A stretch of 35,106 bases of DNA from Phenylobacterium sp. (GTDB lineage Bacteria; Pseudomonadota; Alphaproteobacteria; Caulobacterales; Caulobacteraceae): the NCBI RefSeq assembly GCF_025351295.1, contig NZ_JANXWD010000066.1:1-35106 (forward strand). Direction: 5' to 3'. A program made the translations under genes and the position numbers. Of the stretch, positions 8,094 to 15,735 are shown piece by piece. The notes beneath the pieces were generated by a model that made no database searches, was not told the origin of the DNA, and saw only the letters and a list, made by a program, of their open reading frames with translations. Position 1 is the first letter of the stretch. Each line of letters opens with the position of its first letter.

Positions 8094-9986
8094 TTATGCG
8101 CCGACCACCTGGCGGATATCGCCGCGCCGGACCGTGCCGCCCCGGGCGTCGAGGAATTCCAGCGCCGGCACGATGAACTTCCGGGATGTGCCCAGCGCCG
8201 CACGGGCCTCGCCGGTCGTGAACTCGGTCGGCGGCGGGAAGGCGGCGCGCAGAGCCTCGAGGGCGGCGTCGAACGCTTCGACGTGGAAGGTCAGGGTCTG
8301 CCTGAGCGCGACATTGCGGAGTTGCACGAGGCGACCGGACTCGATGAGCAAGGCGACCAGCGCCGCGTCGTCCGCTCCGGGGTCGGCGAGCGCGGCCGGG
8401 TCCGGCGGCGTCATCCCGCCGTCCCGCAACGCCGCCTCGATCCGGCGGAGGCGGGCCACGGCGGCGGGCGGGAGCGCGGCCAGGGGTTCATGGCCCTGGA
8501 GTGCGACCTGAGCACCCTGCAGACGGATTTCGCCGGCGGCCGCCAGGCGCTTCTCGACGTGGGCGACGAGGTCGCGGGACGCCGTGCGCGCCAGGCCGGC
8601 GCGGATCGCGTTGACCGGCGTCCAGGCGCGGGTCGGCGCGTCCCGGTGCGCCTCGGCGACGCGCACGAGGTAGGCCTGCCGGGCCCGGACGACTCCGGCG
8701 CCCGTGGCCAGGACGTCGTCGTCCAGCCTGTCGAAGGTCTCGCCCAGGTGATCGCGGACCTCGGCGGGCGACCGCCGCGACAGCCGCGCGGCCTCACCGA
8801 TGGACAGGATGCCGCCATCCCGGTGCGCGAGCTCGGCCGCGATCTGGTCGAGGTTCTGCGCGATGACGGCGTCCAGCAGACAGCGCCGCGCATCGACGCG
8901 CCCGCGAAGCCGCGGCGCCACCGGGTCCAGCACCACCACCCCCCCGATGGTTTCGGCCGGGGATGGCCGGCGCAGAATGCCCCGCTGGCCGGCATAGGCG
9001 ACCACCGGAGCCGAAAACCGCAGTTGGGCCAGACCCCGTTCGCCGGGCACGATCATGTTCGCCCCGATCAGGCGCGCCTTGCCGATATCCTGGCGAGCGC
9101 CCCACATCACCCGCACCTCGTCCGTGCTCTTCAGCGGCCGGGCGCTGGTGGGCGCGAGGCTGACCTCGACATCGACCAGCAGGCTGGCCTGGTAGGCGCC
9201 CGGCGCGCACAGCACCTCTCCGGCCTCGATCTCGTCCGCGGACACCCCGCGCAGCCCCACCGCGACCCGGCCGCCCGGCGGGCCGTGCTCGACTGCGCGG
9301 CCATGGATCTGGACCTGTCGCAGGCTGGTGCTTCGCCCTGACGGTTCGAGCACGGCGTCCTGACCGGTCGTCAGCACCCCGCCCTGCAACGTCCCAGTGG
9401 CGACCGTGCCGGCCCCGGCGACGCTGAAGACTCGGTCGAGCGGCAGGTAGGCGCCGGGCAGCCGATCGGGGGCGGGGCTGCGGACCGCGAGCGCCTGCAG
9501 CTGGACGTGCAGCCCGTCCAGCCCGTCGCCGGTCACAGACGAACAGAGCACCACCGGTTCGGCCGCCAGGAAGGTCCCATCGAGCTCGGCCGCAATGCGC
9601 GCGCGCACCGCCGGCCAACTGCCGTCCGGCAGCAGATCCGCCTTGGTCACGGCGACGATCCCGGCCCGCAGGCCCAGGAGCCCGGCGATGCGCAGATGCT
9701 CGTGCGTCTGGCGTCCGAACCCTTCGGTGGCGGAGACCACCAGCAGGGCCGCCCGCGCGCCCGTGGCGCCCATCACCATGGCCCGGATGAAGTCCTCGTG
9801 GCCGGGCGCATCGATGAAGTCGACGCCGGTCGCCGGATAGTCGCGCCAGGCGAAGCCCAGGGTGATCGAGAGCCCGCGCGCGATCTCTTCCTTCAGCCGG
9901 TCGGTCTCCATGCCGGTCAGCGCCCGAACGAGCGCGGTCTTGCCGTGATTGACGTGGCCGACCACCGCCAGGCTGAGGGAGCGCAT
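8094..9986 (-). CDS. selB: Selenocysteine-specific elongation factor SelB
   Basis: A GTPase of 630 residues that delivers Sec-tRNA-Sec to the ribosome at UGA codons marked by a SECIS hairpin. G-motifs are clear: G10-HVNHGKT, the switch-II DAPGHEDF and the base-specificity TKAD. Domains 2 and 3 (EF-Tu-like barrels) follow, for example FSVAGAGTVATGTLQGG and the cysteine-poor domain 3 ending near residue 370. The C-terminal part (about 370-630) consists of the winged-helix repeats that bind SECIS RNA, e.g. GEAARLSRRSPAEVRDHL and ARAALGTSRKFIVPALEFLD. Length matches the bacterial family. It lies 46 bases upstream of tRNA-Sec and is divergent from selA, sharing the 164-base space between them. Confidence 0.97.
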   Translation of the reverse strand: MRSLSLAVVGHVNHGKTALVRALTGMETDRLKEEIARGLSITLGFAWRDYPATGVDFIDAPGHEDFIRAMVMGATGARAALLVVSATEGFGRQTHEHLRIAGLLGLRAGIVAVTKADLLPDGSWPAVRARIAAELDGTFLAAEPVVLCSSVTGDGLDGLHVQLQALAVRSPAPDRLPGAYLPLDRVFSVAGAGTVATGTLQGGVLTTGQDAVLEPSGRSTSLRQVQIHGRAVEHGPPGGRVAVGLRGVSADEIEAGEVLCAPGAYQASLLVDVEVSLAPTSARPLKSTDEVRVMWGARQDIGKARLIGANMIVPGERGLAQLRFSAPVVAYAGQRGILRRPSPAETIGGVVVLDPVAPRLRGRVDARRCLLDAVIAQNLDQIAAELAHRDGGILSIGEAARLSRRSPAEVRDHLGETFDRLDDDVLATGAGVVRARQAYLVRVAEAHRDAPTRAWTPVNAIRAGLARTASRDLVAHVEKRLAAAGEIRLQGAQVALQGHEPLAALPPAAVARLRRIEAALRDGGMTPPDPAALADPGADDAALVALLIESGRLVQLRNVALRQTLTFHVEAFDAALEALRAAFPPPTEFTTGEARAALGTSRKFIVPALEFLDARGGTVRRGDIRQVVGA

Positions 9987-10059
9987 GCACAGTCCCTACG
10001 TCGAACCGCCGCGTCCGTCATCCGTGCGGCCGAGCCGCTTGCCGCCGTTCTCCGCGGCC

Positions 10060-10082
10060 CTGTACGGTCGCGGCTCGTACAG
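10060..10082. promoter_or_regulatory. Inverted repeat between divergent selB and selA
   Basis: Perfect seven-base arms CTGTACG (10060-10066) and CGTACAG (10076-10082) with a nine-base spacer lie in the divergent selB-selA space. It could be a dimeric operator controlling either or both genes, or a hairpin in the selA leader. The right arm runs directly into AGGGAG (10081-10086), a possible ribosome site. No protein is identified that would bind it. Confidence 0.5.
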
Positions 10083-10150
10083 GGAGAACGGTCGTCGCGC
10101 GCGAGGCCTCCAAAGTTGGCAATCCGGATCCACGCCGCCGCCTGCCGGCG

Positions 10151-11500
10151 GTGGGTGCGATCTGTGATGACCCTGCCGCGCGGCCGCTTAACGCCCGGTT
10201 CGGCGCGGCGGCGCTCGCCGGGGCGCTGCGGACGGTCCTGGCCGAGGCAAGGGCGCAGCTTGCGCTCGACCCGCGCGCGGTTCCGTCGGTCGCCGGGCTG
10301 CTGGACGCCGCCGAGGCGCGGCTCGCCGACGGTGCGCGTGACACGCTGTTTCCGGTGATCAACGCCACCGGCGTGGTGATCCACACGAACCTGGGGCGAG
10401 CGCCGCTGGCGGTGGAAGCCGTCGCCGCGATGCAGGCGGCCATGGGCTACGGCAATCTGGAGATCAACCTGGAGACCGGCCGTCGCGCGTCACGCCACGA
10501 CCATCTGGACGGGCTCATCGCCGAGATCACCGGCGCCGAGGCCGGGCTGGCGGTCAACAACTGCGCCGGCGCCGTGCTGCTCGCGTTGGCGGCATTGGCG
10601 GCGGGGACGCCGGTCATCGTGTCTCGCGGTGAGCTGGTCGAGATCGGCGGCGGCTTCCGGGTGCCCGACGTCGTGGCCCAGAGCGGCTCCGCCCTCGTCG
10701 AGGTGGGCGCGACCAACCGCACCCATCTGCGGGACTACGAGCAGGCCCTGCGCGACCACCCCGATGCGCGCGTGATCCTGCGCACCCATCCCAGCAACTT
10801 TCGCATGACCGGGTTCACCAGCGCGCCGGCCCTGGACACCCTGGCCCACTTCGCCCACGCCCATGGCCTGCTGCTGGTCGAGGACCTGGGCGGCGGGGCG
10901 CTGATCGACCTGTCGCCGTACGGCATCGCCGACGAGCCGATGGTGCAGGCCAGCCTCCAGGCCGGGGCGGATCTCGTGCTGTTCAGCGGCGACAAGCTGC
11001 TCGGCGGGCCGCAGGCCGGGATCGCTGCCGGGCGTCGCGACCTGGTTGATCGCCTGGCGCGCCATCCGCTGGCCCGGGCGCTGCGCCTCGACAAGCTGTC
11101 TCTCGCGGCGCTGGTCGCCACGCTCCGTCTCTATCGCCCGCCCGCGGATCCGACCCGACGGGTGCCGGTCCTGCGGATGCTCACCGAGCCGGCGCAGGTC
11201 GTGGCGGCGCGTGCGCAAGCGCTCGGCGTCCTGATAGCCGGGCTTCCGATGCTTGAGGCGCAGACCGTCGAGACCCAGGGGTATGCGGGCGGCGGCGCCA
11301 TGCCGATGCACGCGCTCCCCAGCCGCGCCACCGCCCTGCGCAGCGCCCGCTTCGGCGCCGAGGACCTGGCCCGACGCCTCCGCACCGGCGCCACCCACGT
11401 GCTGGGCCGCATCGAGCGCGACGTCGTCCTGCTCGACCTGCGCACCGTCGCGGATGCCGAGCTTCCGCTCCTCGCCGAGGCGATCCGCGACGCCTCGTGA
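10151..11500 (+). CDS. selA: L-seryl-tRNA(Sec) selenium transferase SelA (start uncertain)
   Basis: PLP enzyme that turns Ser-tRNA-Sec into Sec-tRNA-Sec with selenophosphate. Family motifs are plain: VINATGVVIHTNLGRAPL, VNNCAGAVLLAL, VSRGELVEIGGGFRVPDV, EVGATNRTHLRDY, THPSNFRMTGFT and the PLP Lys282 in FSGDKLLGGPQAG. From the first normal start codon, GTG at 10151, the protein has 449 residues, slightly short. The codons just before that GTG read RRRLPAV, which resembles the conserved SelA N-terminus (RxLPSVD), and no Shine-Dalgarno sequence precedes the GTG. Real translation may therefore begin upstream; an AGGGAG at 10081-10086 is followed by in-frame GTC codons but no ordinary start. The selD partner gene is outside the window. 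Confidence 0.95.
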   Translation: MGAICDDPAARPLNARFGAAALAGALRTVLAEARAQLALDPRAVPSVAGLLDAAEARLADGARDTLFPVINATGVVIHTNLGRAPLAVEAVAAMQAAMGYGNLEINLETGRRASRHDHLDGLIAEITGAEAGLAVNNCAGAVLLALAALAAGTPVIVSRGELVEIGGGFRVPDVVAQSGSALVEVGATNRTHLRDYEQALRDHPDARVILRTHPSNFRMTGFTSAPALDTLAHFAHAHGLLLVEDLGGGALIDLSPYGIADEPMVQASLQAGADLVLFSGDKLLGGPQAGIAAGRRDLVDRLARHPLARALRLDKLSLAALVATLRLYRPPADPTRRVPVLRMLTEPAQVVAARAQALGVLIAGLPMLEAQTVETQGYAGGGAMPMHALPSRATALRSARFGAEDLARRLRTGATHVLGRIERDVVLLDLRTVADAELPLLAEAIRDAS

Positions 11501-11659
11501 CGCGTCCACGCCCGAGTCACGGCGGCCTACACTCCTGCGCGAACTCACCGATCCGAGCCCGCTTGGCGCCGTGCGATCCGCGTATCGCCCCGCGGCCATC
11601 GCCACTGCTCTGGAATGGTTCAGAAGGCACGTTTGGTGTACGGCAGGAGGGTGAATCGT

Positions 11660-11749
11660 ATGCGCCCTCGGCGTCGCCGCTATGTTGCCGGCGTGATCGT
11701 CACGCGAATCAGAATGCAGGAGACCGATGGCCCGGCAGGCGGATCATAA
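11660..11749 (+). CDS. Possible 29-codon leader ORF ahead of the TetR gene
   Basis: ATG at 11660 follows a strong AGGAGG (11645-11650) by nine bases. The frame encodes MRPRRRRYVAGVIVTRIRMQ plus nine residues, then UAA, and overlaps the TetR start by 23 bases in another frame. It could act as a leader peptide coupling translation to the regulator. The evidence is only the ribosome site and position; coding potential cannot be judged at this size. Confidence 0.25.
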   Translation: MRPRRRRYVAGVIVTRIRMQETDGPAGGS

Positions 11750-12398
11750 CGAGCGGCGCAAGGTCTTCGCGGCCGCGGCGCTGAAGGTCATCACCCGGCT
11801 GGGACTGGAAGGCCTGACGGTGCGAGAAGTCGCCCGCGAGGCGGGATTCACCACCGGGGCGCTCACCCACTATTTCCAGTCGAAGGACCAGGTGCTCATC
11901 GCGGCGTCGGAGTACGCCGCCGAGGAAGTGCGCGGCCAGATGGAAGAGATCGCCCTGGAGACCTCCGGCCGCGAGGCGCTGCGCCACCTGATCCACTCGG
12001 CGCTGCCGACCACGGCGATAAAGCGGGGCCGCTGGCGGTTCTGGGTCGCGTTCTGGGAGCGCGCCGCCTACAGCCCGGAGGTGGGCCGGGTGATGCGCGA
12101 GCGCTATCGCGAGTGGACGAACCGGCTGACCAGCCTGATCCGCCGCGCCCAGGCCGAGGGCGATGCGCCGGCCGACCTAGACGCCGAGCACGCTGGTCGC
12201 GAACTGGTCGCGCTGGTCGACGGCATCGGGGTCCAGGTCCTGATCGGCGCCGGCAAGTTCACGACGCCGGCGCAGAAGCAGTATGTGGACTCGCTGATCG
12301 AGCTCAGGCTGGGCCCGGTCGGCGCCGGAGCCGCGACCGCGCGCAAGCCCGCCACGCCGCCGGCCAAGGTCCGCCGCGCCGCCCGGACGCCGGCCTGA
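11727..12398 (+). CDS. TetR/AcrR family transcriptional regulator
   Basis: A 223-residue regulator with the TetR N-terminal helix-turn-helix: LTVREVAREAGFTTGALTHY, then FQSKDQVLIAA. An AGGAG ribosome site precedes the ATG. The C-terminal domain (about 80-195) is all-helical as in ligand-binding TetR proteins, with a region (WRFWVAFWERAAYSPEVGRV) reminiscent of BetI-type members. It ends with a basic, Ala/Pro-rich tail. It begins the putative catabolic cluster, and the AAC-N4-GTT palindromes before three transcription units downstream are the expected size for a TetR dimer; the link is inferred. No such palindrome is seen before its own gene. Confidence 0.92.
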   Translation: MARQADHNERRKVFAAAALKVITRLGLEGLTVREVAREAGFTTGALTHYFQSKDQVLIAASEYAAEEVRGQMEEIALETSGREALRHLIHSALPTTAIKRGRWRFWVAFWERAAYSPEVGRVMRERYREWTNRLTSLIRRAQAEGDAPADLDAEHAGRELVALVDGIGVQVLIGAGKFTTPAQKQYVDSLIELRLGPVGAGAATARKPATPPAKVRRAARTPA

Positions 12399-12556
12399 TC
12401 GGGCGCCCCCGCGGTGTGGGCCGCACGAGGTGGGGCTGGATCCGCTCGTCGATCTGCTGATGGACCTCTTGGTCACTGAATTCATCGCCCGCCACCTGGG
12501 GATGAGCCGCAAACGCGGGGGCGGCTGCTGCGGCTTCGTGGCCGCCGGCTGCACGA

Positions 12557-12574
12557 ACCAAACGAGCGTTATAT
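12557..12574. promoter_or_regulatory. Operator-like palindrome, VOC promoter site 1
   Basis: Core AACGAGCGTT at 12561-12570 fits the AAC-N4-GTT pattern. Against the consensus RCGTAACNNNNGTTAYGY taken from the two best sites in this window it matches 11 of 14 fixed positions. It lies 36 bases (core to core) before site 2, with AGCGTTAT shared as a direct repeat. Confidence 0.5.
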
Positions 12575-12581
12575 TATTCCT

Positions 12582-12611
12582 TTGCCCTTCGAACAGAACC
12601 AGCGTTATGTT
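12582..12611 (+). promoter_or_regulatory. Candidate promoter of the VOC-receptor unit
   Basis: TTGCCC (12582-12587) and TATGTT (12606-12611) are separated by 18 bases and lie in the only AT-rich patch before the VOC gene. Operator site 2 overlaps the -10 hexamer, as expected for repression. Confidence 0.4.
12593..12610. promoter_or_regulatory. Operator-like palindrome, VOC promoter site 2
   Basis: Sequence ACAGAACCAGCGTTATGT, core AAC-CAGC-GTT. It matches 12 of 14 fixed positions of RCGTAACNNNNGTTAYGY; the right half-site is perfect. It overlaps the candidate -10 element of the VOC promoter. Confidence 0.55.
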
Positions 12612-12747
12612 CTTGGCCTAGGCGGTTCGGAGGTGAGCTTCCGGTGCGCTCAGGCGCGCCGCGGAGGCTGAACGGCGGGGTCGGGAACGTCGTCAGACGC
12701 ACCGGCGCACCGCTCTCCCCGAGCGCCGCGGAGGGAGGGCGTACATC

Positions 12748-13263
12748 GTGAGCGAAGCCGGCTGGGCGCTGACCAACTTCTACCACACGGTGGTCAACTG
12801 CCGTGACCTCGACGAGTCCGTCGCCTTCTACCGGCTGCTGGGCTTCGAGGTGCTGAACGACCGCCGCAACGTGAAGTGGCCGCCGTTCGTGGCCGGGCTG
12901 TTCGGCCTGACGCGAGCCTCCGGCCGCGGCGTGCTGATGGTCCTGCCGGCCGACCCGAATGGCCCGATGATCGACCTGCTGGAATGGCTGGAGCCCCAGG
13001 CCGAATTCCCGGACCCGGCGCGGGCGGCGGAGACAGTGCCGCGGATCTTGGCCTTCAAGACCCGTAACGTGCACGAGGCCTACATGGCGCTGTCGGCGCA
13101 GGGCGTGCGCTTTGCCCAGGCCGTCCATTCGCCAGACCAGGCGCTCGGCGTCGTCGGCACGGTGTGCTGCTACGACCCCAACGGCAATATCATCGAGATG
13201 ATCGAACTCGCCCCCGGCGTCCGCCACTCTCGCGCCAACGAGGCGCTGGGGGAGGCCGGCTGA
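12748..13263 (+). CDS. VOC superfamily (glyoxalase/dioxygenase-like) protein
   Basis: A 171-residue protein of the vicinal-oxygen-chelate fold with two beta-alpha-beta-beta-beta modules. The start is GTG with a very strong GGAGGGAGGG ribosome site. The first module opens with FYHTVVNCRDLDESVAFYRL, where the His is a usual metal ligand. Further elements are MIDLLEWLEP (acidic ligand region) and the C-terminal CCYDPNGNIIEMIEL, which carries the conserved D-P-[ND]-G-N-x-[IV]-E signature with its metal-binding Glu. A metal-dependent ring-cleaving, isomerase or lyase role is possible, but the fold does not tell which. It is followed by the TonB-dependent receptor 71 bases later and preceded by two operator-like sites, so it heads a likely inducible unit. 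Confidence 0.9.
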   Translation: MSEAGWALTNFYHTVVNCRDLDESVAFYRLLGFEVLNDRRNVKWPPFVAGLFGLTRASGRGVLMVLPADPNGPMIDLLEWLEPQAEFPDPARAAETVPRILAFKTRNVHEAYMALSAQGVRFAQAVHSPDQALGVVGTVCCYDPNGNIIEMIELAPGVRHSRANEALGEAG

Positions 13264-13287
13264 CGCCGATCGGTTCACGACCACGGA

Positions 13288-13322
13288 GGAGCCTGAAGGC
13301 TCCCCGACCACAGCACTCGGGG
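13288..13322 (+). promoter_or_regulatory. Two overlapping hairpins between VOC and receptor genes
   Basis: Hairpin A: GGAGCC-TGAA-GGCTCC at 13288-13303. Hairpin B: CCCCGA (13302-13307) with TCGGGG (13317-13322), nine-base loop. They share bases 13302-13303, so full forms exclude each other, and B covers part of the GGGGAAGGA ribosome site of the receptor (13319-13327). This could tune receptor translation relative to the VOC protein or protect the upstream mRNA. No U-run is present. Confidence 0.4.
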
Positions 13323-13334
13323 AAGGACAACCAC

Positions 13335-15647
13335 ATGGCCACCTTGCGCACTTCACGAGCCGCACGCCTGTTTTCGGGCGTCGCCGCGGCCGGCCTGCTG
13401 AACGCGGCCGGCGCTGCCCGCGCCGCCGATCCCGCGCCGCACGACACCGCCATCAGCGAGGTGGTGGTCACCGCCCAGCACCGCGAGGAGAACATCCAGC
13501 AGGTCTCGATCGCGATCAGCGCCGTGGATGGCAAGGCGCTGGAGGCGCAGGGTGTCACCGGCTTCAAGGAACTGGGCACCCGGGTGCCGTCCCTGCGCTT
13601 CGGCGCCGGCGTGACCGGCGGCGAGAACGTCATCACCATGCGCGGCCTGGGCAGCCAGAACACCACGCCGGGCGGCGATTCGCCGGTGGCCTACAACATC
13701 GACGGCGTCTACGTGCAGCGCACGACCTCGATCGACCCGGAGTTCTATGACATCGCGCGGGTCGAGGTGCTGCGCGGTCCGCAGGGCACCCTCTACGGCC
13801 GCAACTCGGTGGGCGGCTCGATCAACGTCATCACCAACAAGCCGTCGGCGACCTTCGGGGCCGGGGTCGACGCCATGATCGGCAACTATGATGCGCGCAC
13901 CTTCCGCGGCTTCGTCACCGGCCCGCTGATCGACAACGGCGACTTCAAGGTGCTGGGCCGGCTGACCGCGGTCTCCGCCGAGCACGACCCCTATACGAGG
14001 AACCTCTCGACCAAACCGACCGCCACCCACGACCTGGATTCCCAGGACTATCAGATGGTCCGCGGCCAGCTGGATTTCGAGCTGGGCGCGCGGGCGCGGC
14101 TGCTGCTGGCCGCCAGCGCCAGCCGGAACGACGGCGCCGCGGGCACGACCACGGCCTGGTACGAGACCCCCGCGCGGTTCATCGCCCCGCCGCTGGGCAT
14201 CCCCATCGGCTCGCCCTGCGATTTCAGCACGGCAGCCAAGTTCAGGGCCCGCACCGTCTGCCACGACGCCCCCGACAAGGCCAAGAACGACACCCAGCTG
14301 TACTCCGGGACCTTCGACTGGACCCTGCCGTTCGCCCAGTTCACCTCGGTGACCGCCTACGGCCGCAGCAAGGTCCGCCAGGTCAGCGACGGCGACGGCT
14401 CCGACCTGCCGATCGCGCTGGGGACCAGCTGGGTGCTCGACAGCAAACAGTTCTCGGAAGAGGCGCGGTTCGCCTCCAAGGACGAGACCTCGCCGCTGAA
14501 GTGGGTGGTGGGCGGCATCTATTTCTACGGCCGCAACTTCCAGGACTTCGGCTACCGCGACCTGGGCTACAACGACCTGGGCCCCACGGCGCCGTTCGAC
14601 ACCTTCAACTTCTTCTCCACCGGGCTAAGCAAGACCAAGTCCTGGGCGCCGTTCGCCCAGGTGGACTACGACTTGGCGAAGACCTCGGCGGGCATCCCGC
14701 TGACCCTGACGGTCGGCATCCGCTACACCCACGACAAGAAGTTCGGCTACAATTCCCTCGACTACCAGCTCCCCCGGGTCTGCGGCGGCAGCTGCGGGGT
14801 GACCGCCGGGCCGTTCAGCAAGACCTGGGACCAGGTCACGGGCAAGGTGGGGGCCAGCTATCAGGTGAACGACGCCACCATGGTCTATGCCTCGGTGTCC
14901 CGCGGCTACCTGGCCGGCGGCAACATCACGGGTCTGCCCAACCTCTATAACCCCGAGAAGCTCACCTCGTACGACGCCGGCTTCAAGTCGCGCTTCCTCC
15001 ACAACCGCGTGCAGCTGAACCTCGCCGCATACCACGAGGAGATCAAGGGGCTGCAGGTGTTCATCCAGAGCTCGACGCAGTCCGGGATCAACAACGTCAA
15101 CGGCACGACGGACGTGAATGGCCTGGAGGGCGAACTGACGGTCGTGCCGGTCGACAACCTGCGCTTCAACGCCTCGATGACCCTGACCGACGCCAAGTAC
15201 GGGCGCTACATCACCACCGACACCCGGTTCAGCGCCCCCGGGCCTGGCTGCGCCGCGGTCACCCTGGCCTGCAACTTCAAGGGCCAGCGGCTCAACCAGA
15301 CCCCGCCCTATTCCTTCAACCTGGGCGGCGAGTATCGGTTCGAGACCGCCTTCGGTTCGGTCACCCCGCGGGTCGACACCTTCTTCTCGGGCAAGGTCGA
15401 CTTCCTGCCCGACAACTACGTCACCTCGCGGCAGAAGGCCTACCACGCCACCAATGCGCGGGTGACCTGGGTCAGCCTCGACGCCCGCTACCGGGTCGAC
15501 GCCTTCGTCAACAACATCGAGAACGACGCCATCATCTCCAACGACGGCCTGCAGTCGATCTCGCTGGGCCATCAGGTGCAGGAGCCGGACAACTTCGTCT
15601 ACTACCCGCCGCGCACCTACGGCCTCCGCATCGCGGTGAACTTCTAG
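13335..15647 (+). CDS. TonB-dependent outer-membrane receptor
   Basis: A 770-residue outer-membrane active transporter. The start at 13335 is chosen for its GGAAGGA ribosome site and the signal peptide that follows (LFSGVAAAGLLNAAGAARA). A TonB-box-like SEVVVTAQHREENIQQV comes next, then the plug domain: FKELGTRVPSLRF, VITMRGLGSQN, VEVLRGPQGTLYGRNSVGG and INVITNKPS. The remainder is the 22-strand barrel, with a typical end (VYYPPRTYGLRIAVNF, terminal Phe). This sub-group is common in Caulobacterales and sphingomonads, where members import diverse organic molecules rather than only siderophores. Placed with a VOC protein and catabolic enzymes, it likely imports the substrate of this cluster; the substrate itself is unknown. 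Confidence 0.95.
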   Translation: MATLRTSRAARLFSGVAAAGLLNAAGAARAADPAPHDTAISEVVVTAQHREENIQQVSIAISAVDGKALEAQGVTGFKELGTRVPSLRFGAGVTGGENVITMRGLGSQNTTPGGDSPVAYNIDGVYVQRTTSIDPEFYDIARVEVLRGPQGTLYGRNSVGGSINVITNKPSATFGAGVDAMIGNYDARTFRGFVTGPLIDNGDFKVLGRLTAVSAEHDPYTRNLSTKPTATHDLDSQDYQMVRGQLDFELGARARLLLAASASRNDGAAGTTTAWYETPARFIAPPLGIPIGSPCDFSTAAKFRARTVCHDAPDKAKNDTQLYSGTFDWTLPFAQFTSVTAYGRSKVRQVSDGDGSDLPIALGTSWVLDSKQFSEEARFASKDETSPLKWVVGGIYFYGRNFQDFGYRDLGYNDLGPTAPFDTFNFFSTGLSKTKSWAPFAQVDYDLAKTSAGIPLTLTVGIRYTHDKKFGYNSLDYQLPRVCGGSCGVTAGPFSKTWDQVTGKVGASYQVNDATMVYASVSRGYLAGGNITGLPNLYNPEKLTSYDAGFKSRFLHNRVQLNLAAYHEEIKGLQVFIQSSTQSGINNVNGTTDVNGLEGELTVVPVDNLRFNASMTLTDAKYGRYITTDTRFSAPGPGCAAVTLACNFKGQRLNQTPPYSFNLGGEYRFETAFGSVTPRVDTFFSGKVDFLPDNYVTSRQKAYHATNARVTWVSLDARYRVDAFVNNIENDAIISNDGLQSISLGHQVQEPDNFVYYPPRTYGLRIAVNF

Positions 15648-15675
15648 CCGGCCGTCCGCCACGACTGGAGCGCTG

Positions 15676-15693
15676 GCGTAACACTTGTTACGC
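15676..15693. promoter_or_regulatory. Perfect-arm palindrome upstream of the amidohydrolase
   Basis: GCGTAACA-CT-TGTTACGC: two perfect eight-base arms around a two-base centre, 28 bases past the receptor stop and 42 bases before the amidohydrolase ATG. It fits RCGTAACNNNNGTTAYGY at every fixed position, like the site at 16955-16972. Best read as a repressor-dimer operator; a terminator is less likely with an 18-base palindrome and no loop. Confidence 0.65.
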
Positions 15694-15735
15694 TCGGCGC
15701 GGCATCGTCTTGCTCTGGCCTGGGAACGCGTCGAC

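Larger units (their letters stand above)
12399..12747. other. Regulatory gap between TetR and VOC genes
   Basis: This 349-base stretch holds no convincing gene. Its right half contains two operator-like sites and a candidate promoter, listed separately, and a purine-rich ribosome site (GGAGGGAGGG) just before the VOC start. The AT-rich patch at 12561-12620 stands out from the GC-rich surroundings. Confidence 0.6.

Noticed and set aside
9507..10358. 283-codon plus-strand frame opposite selB and overlapping selA
   Set aside because: Antisense to the SelB GTPase motifs and out of frame with SelA; no recognisable protein features.
12430..12621. 63-codon frame between TetR and VOC genes
   Set aside because: No good ribosome site, and its second half runs through the operator and promoter region; no similarity recognised.
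13164..13334. N-terminal extension of the TonB receptor
   Set aside because: The extra 57 residues overlap the VOC gene, are basic and lack a signal; the ATG at 13335 has a ribosome site and opens a signal peptide.
15685..15735. TTG start for the amidohydrolase
   Set aside because: It lies inside the operator-like palindrome and adds unrelated residues.
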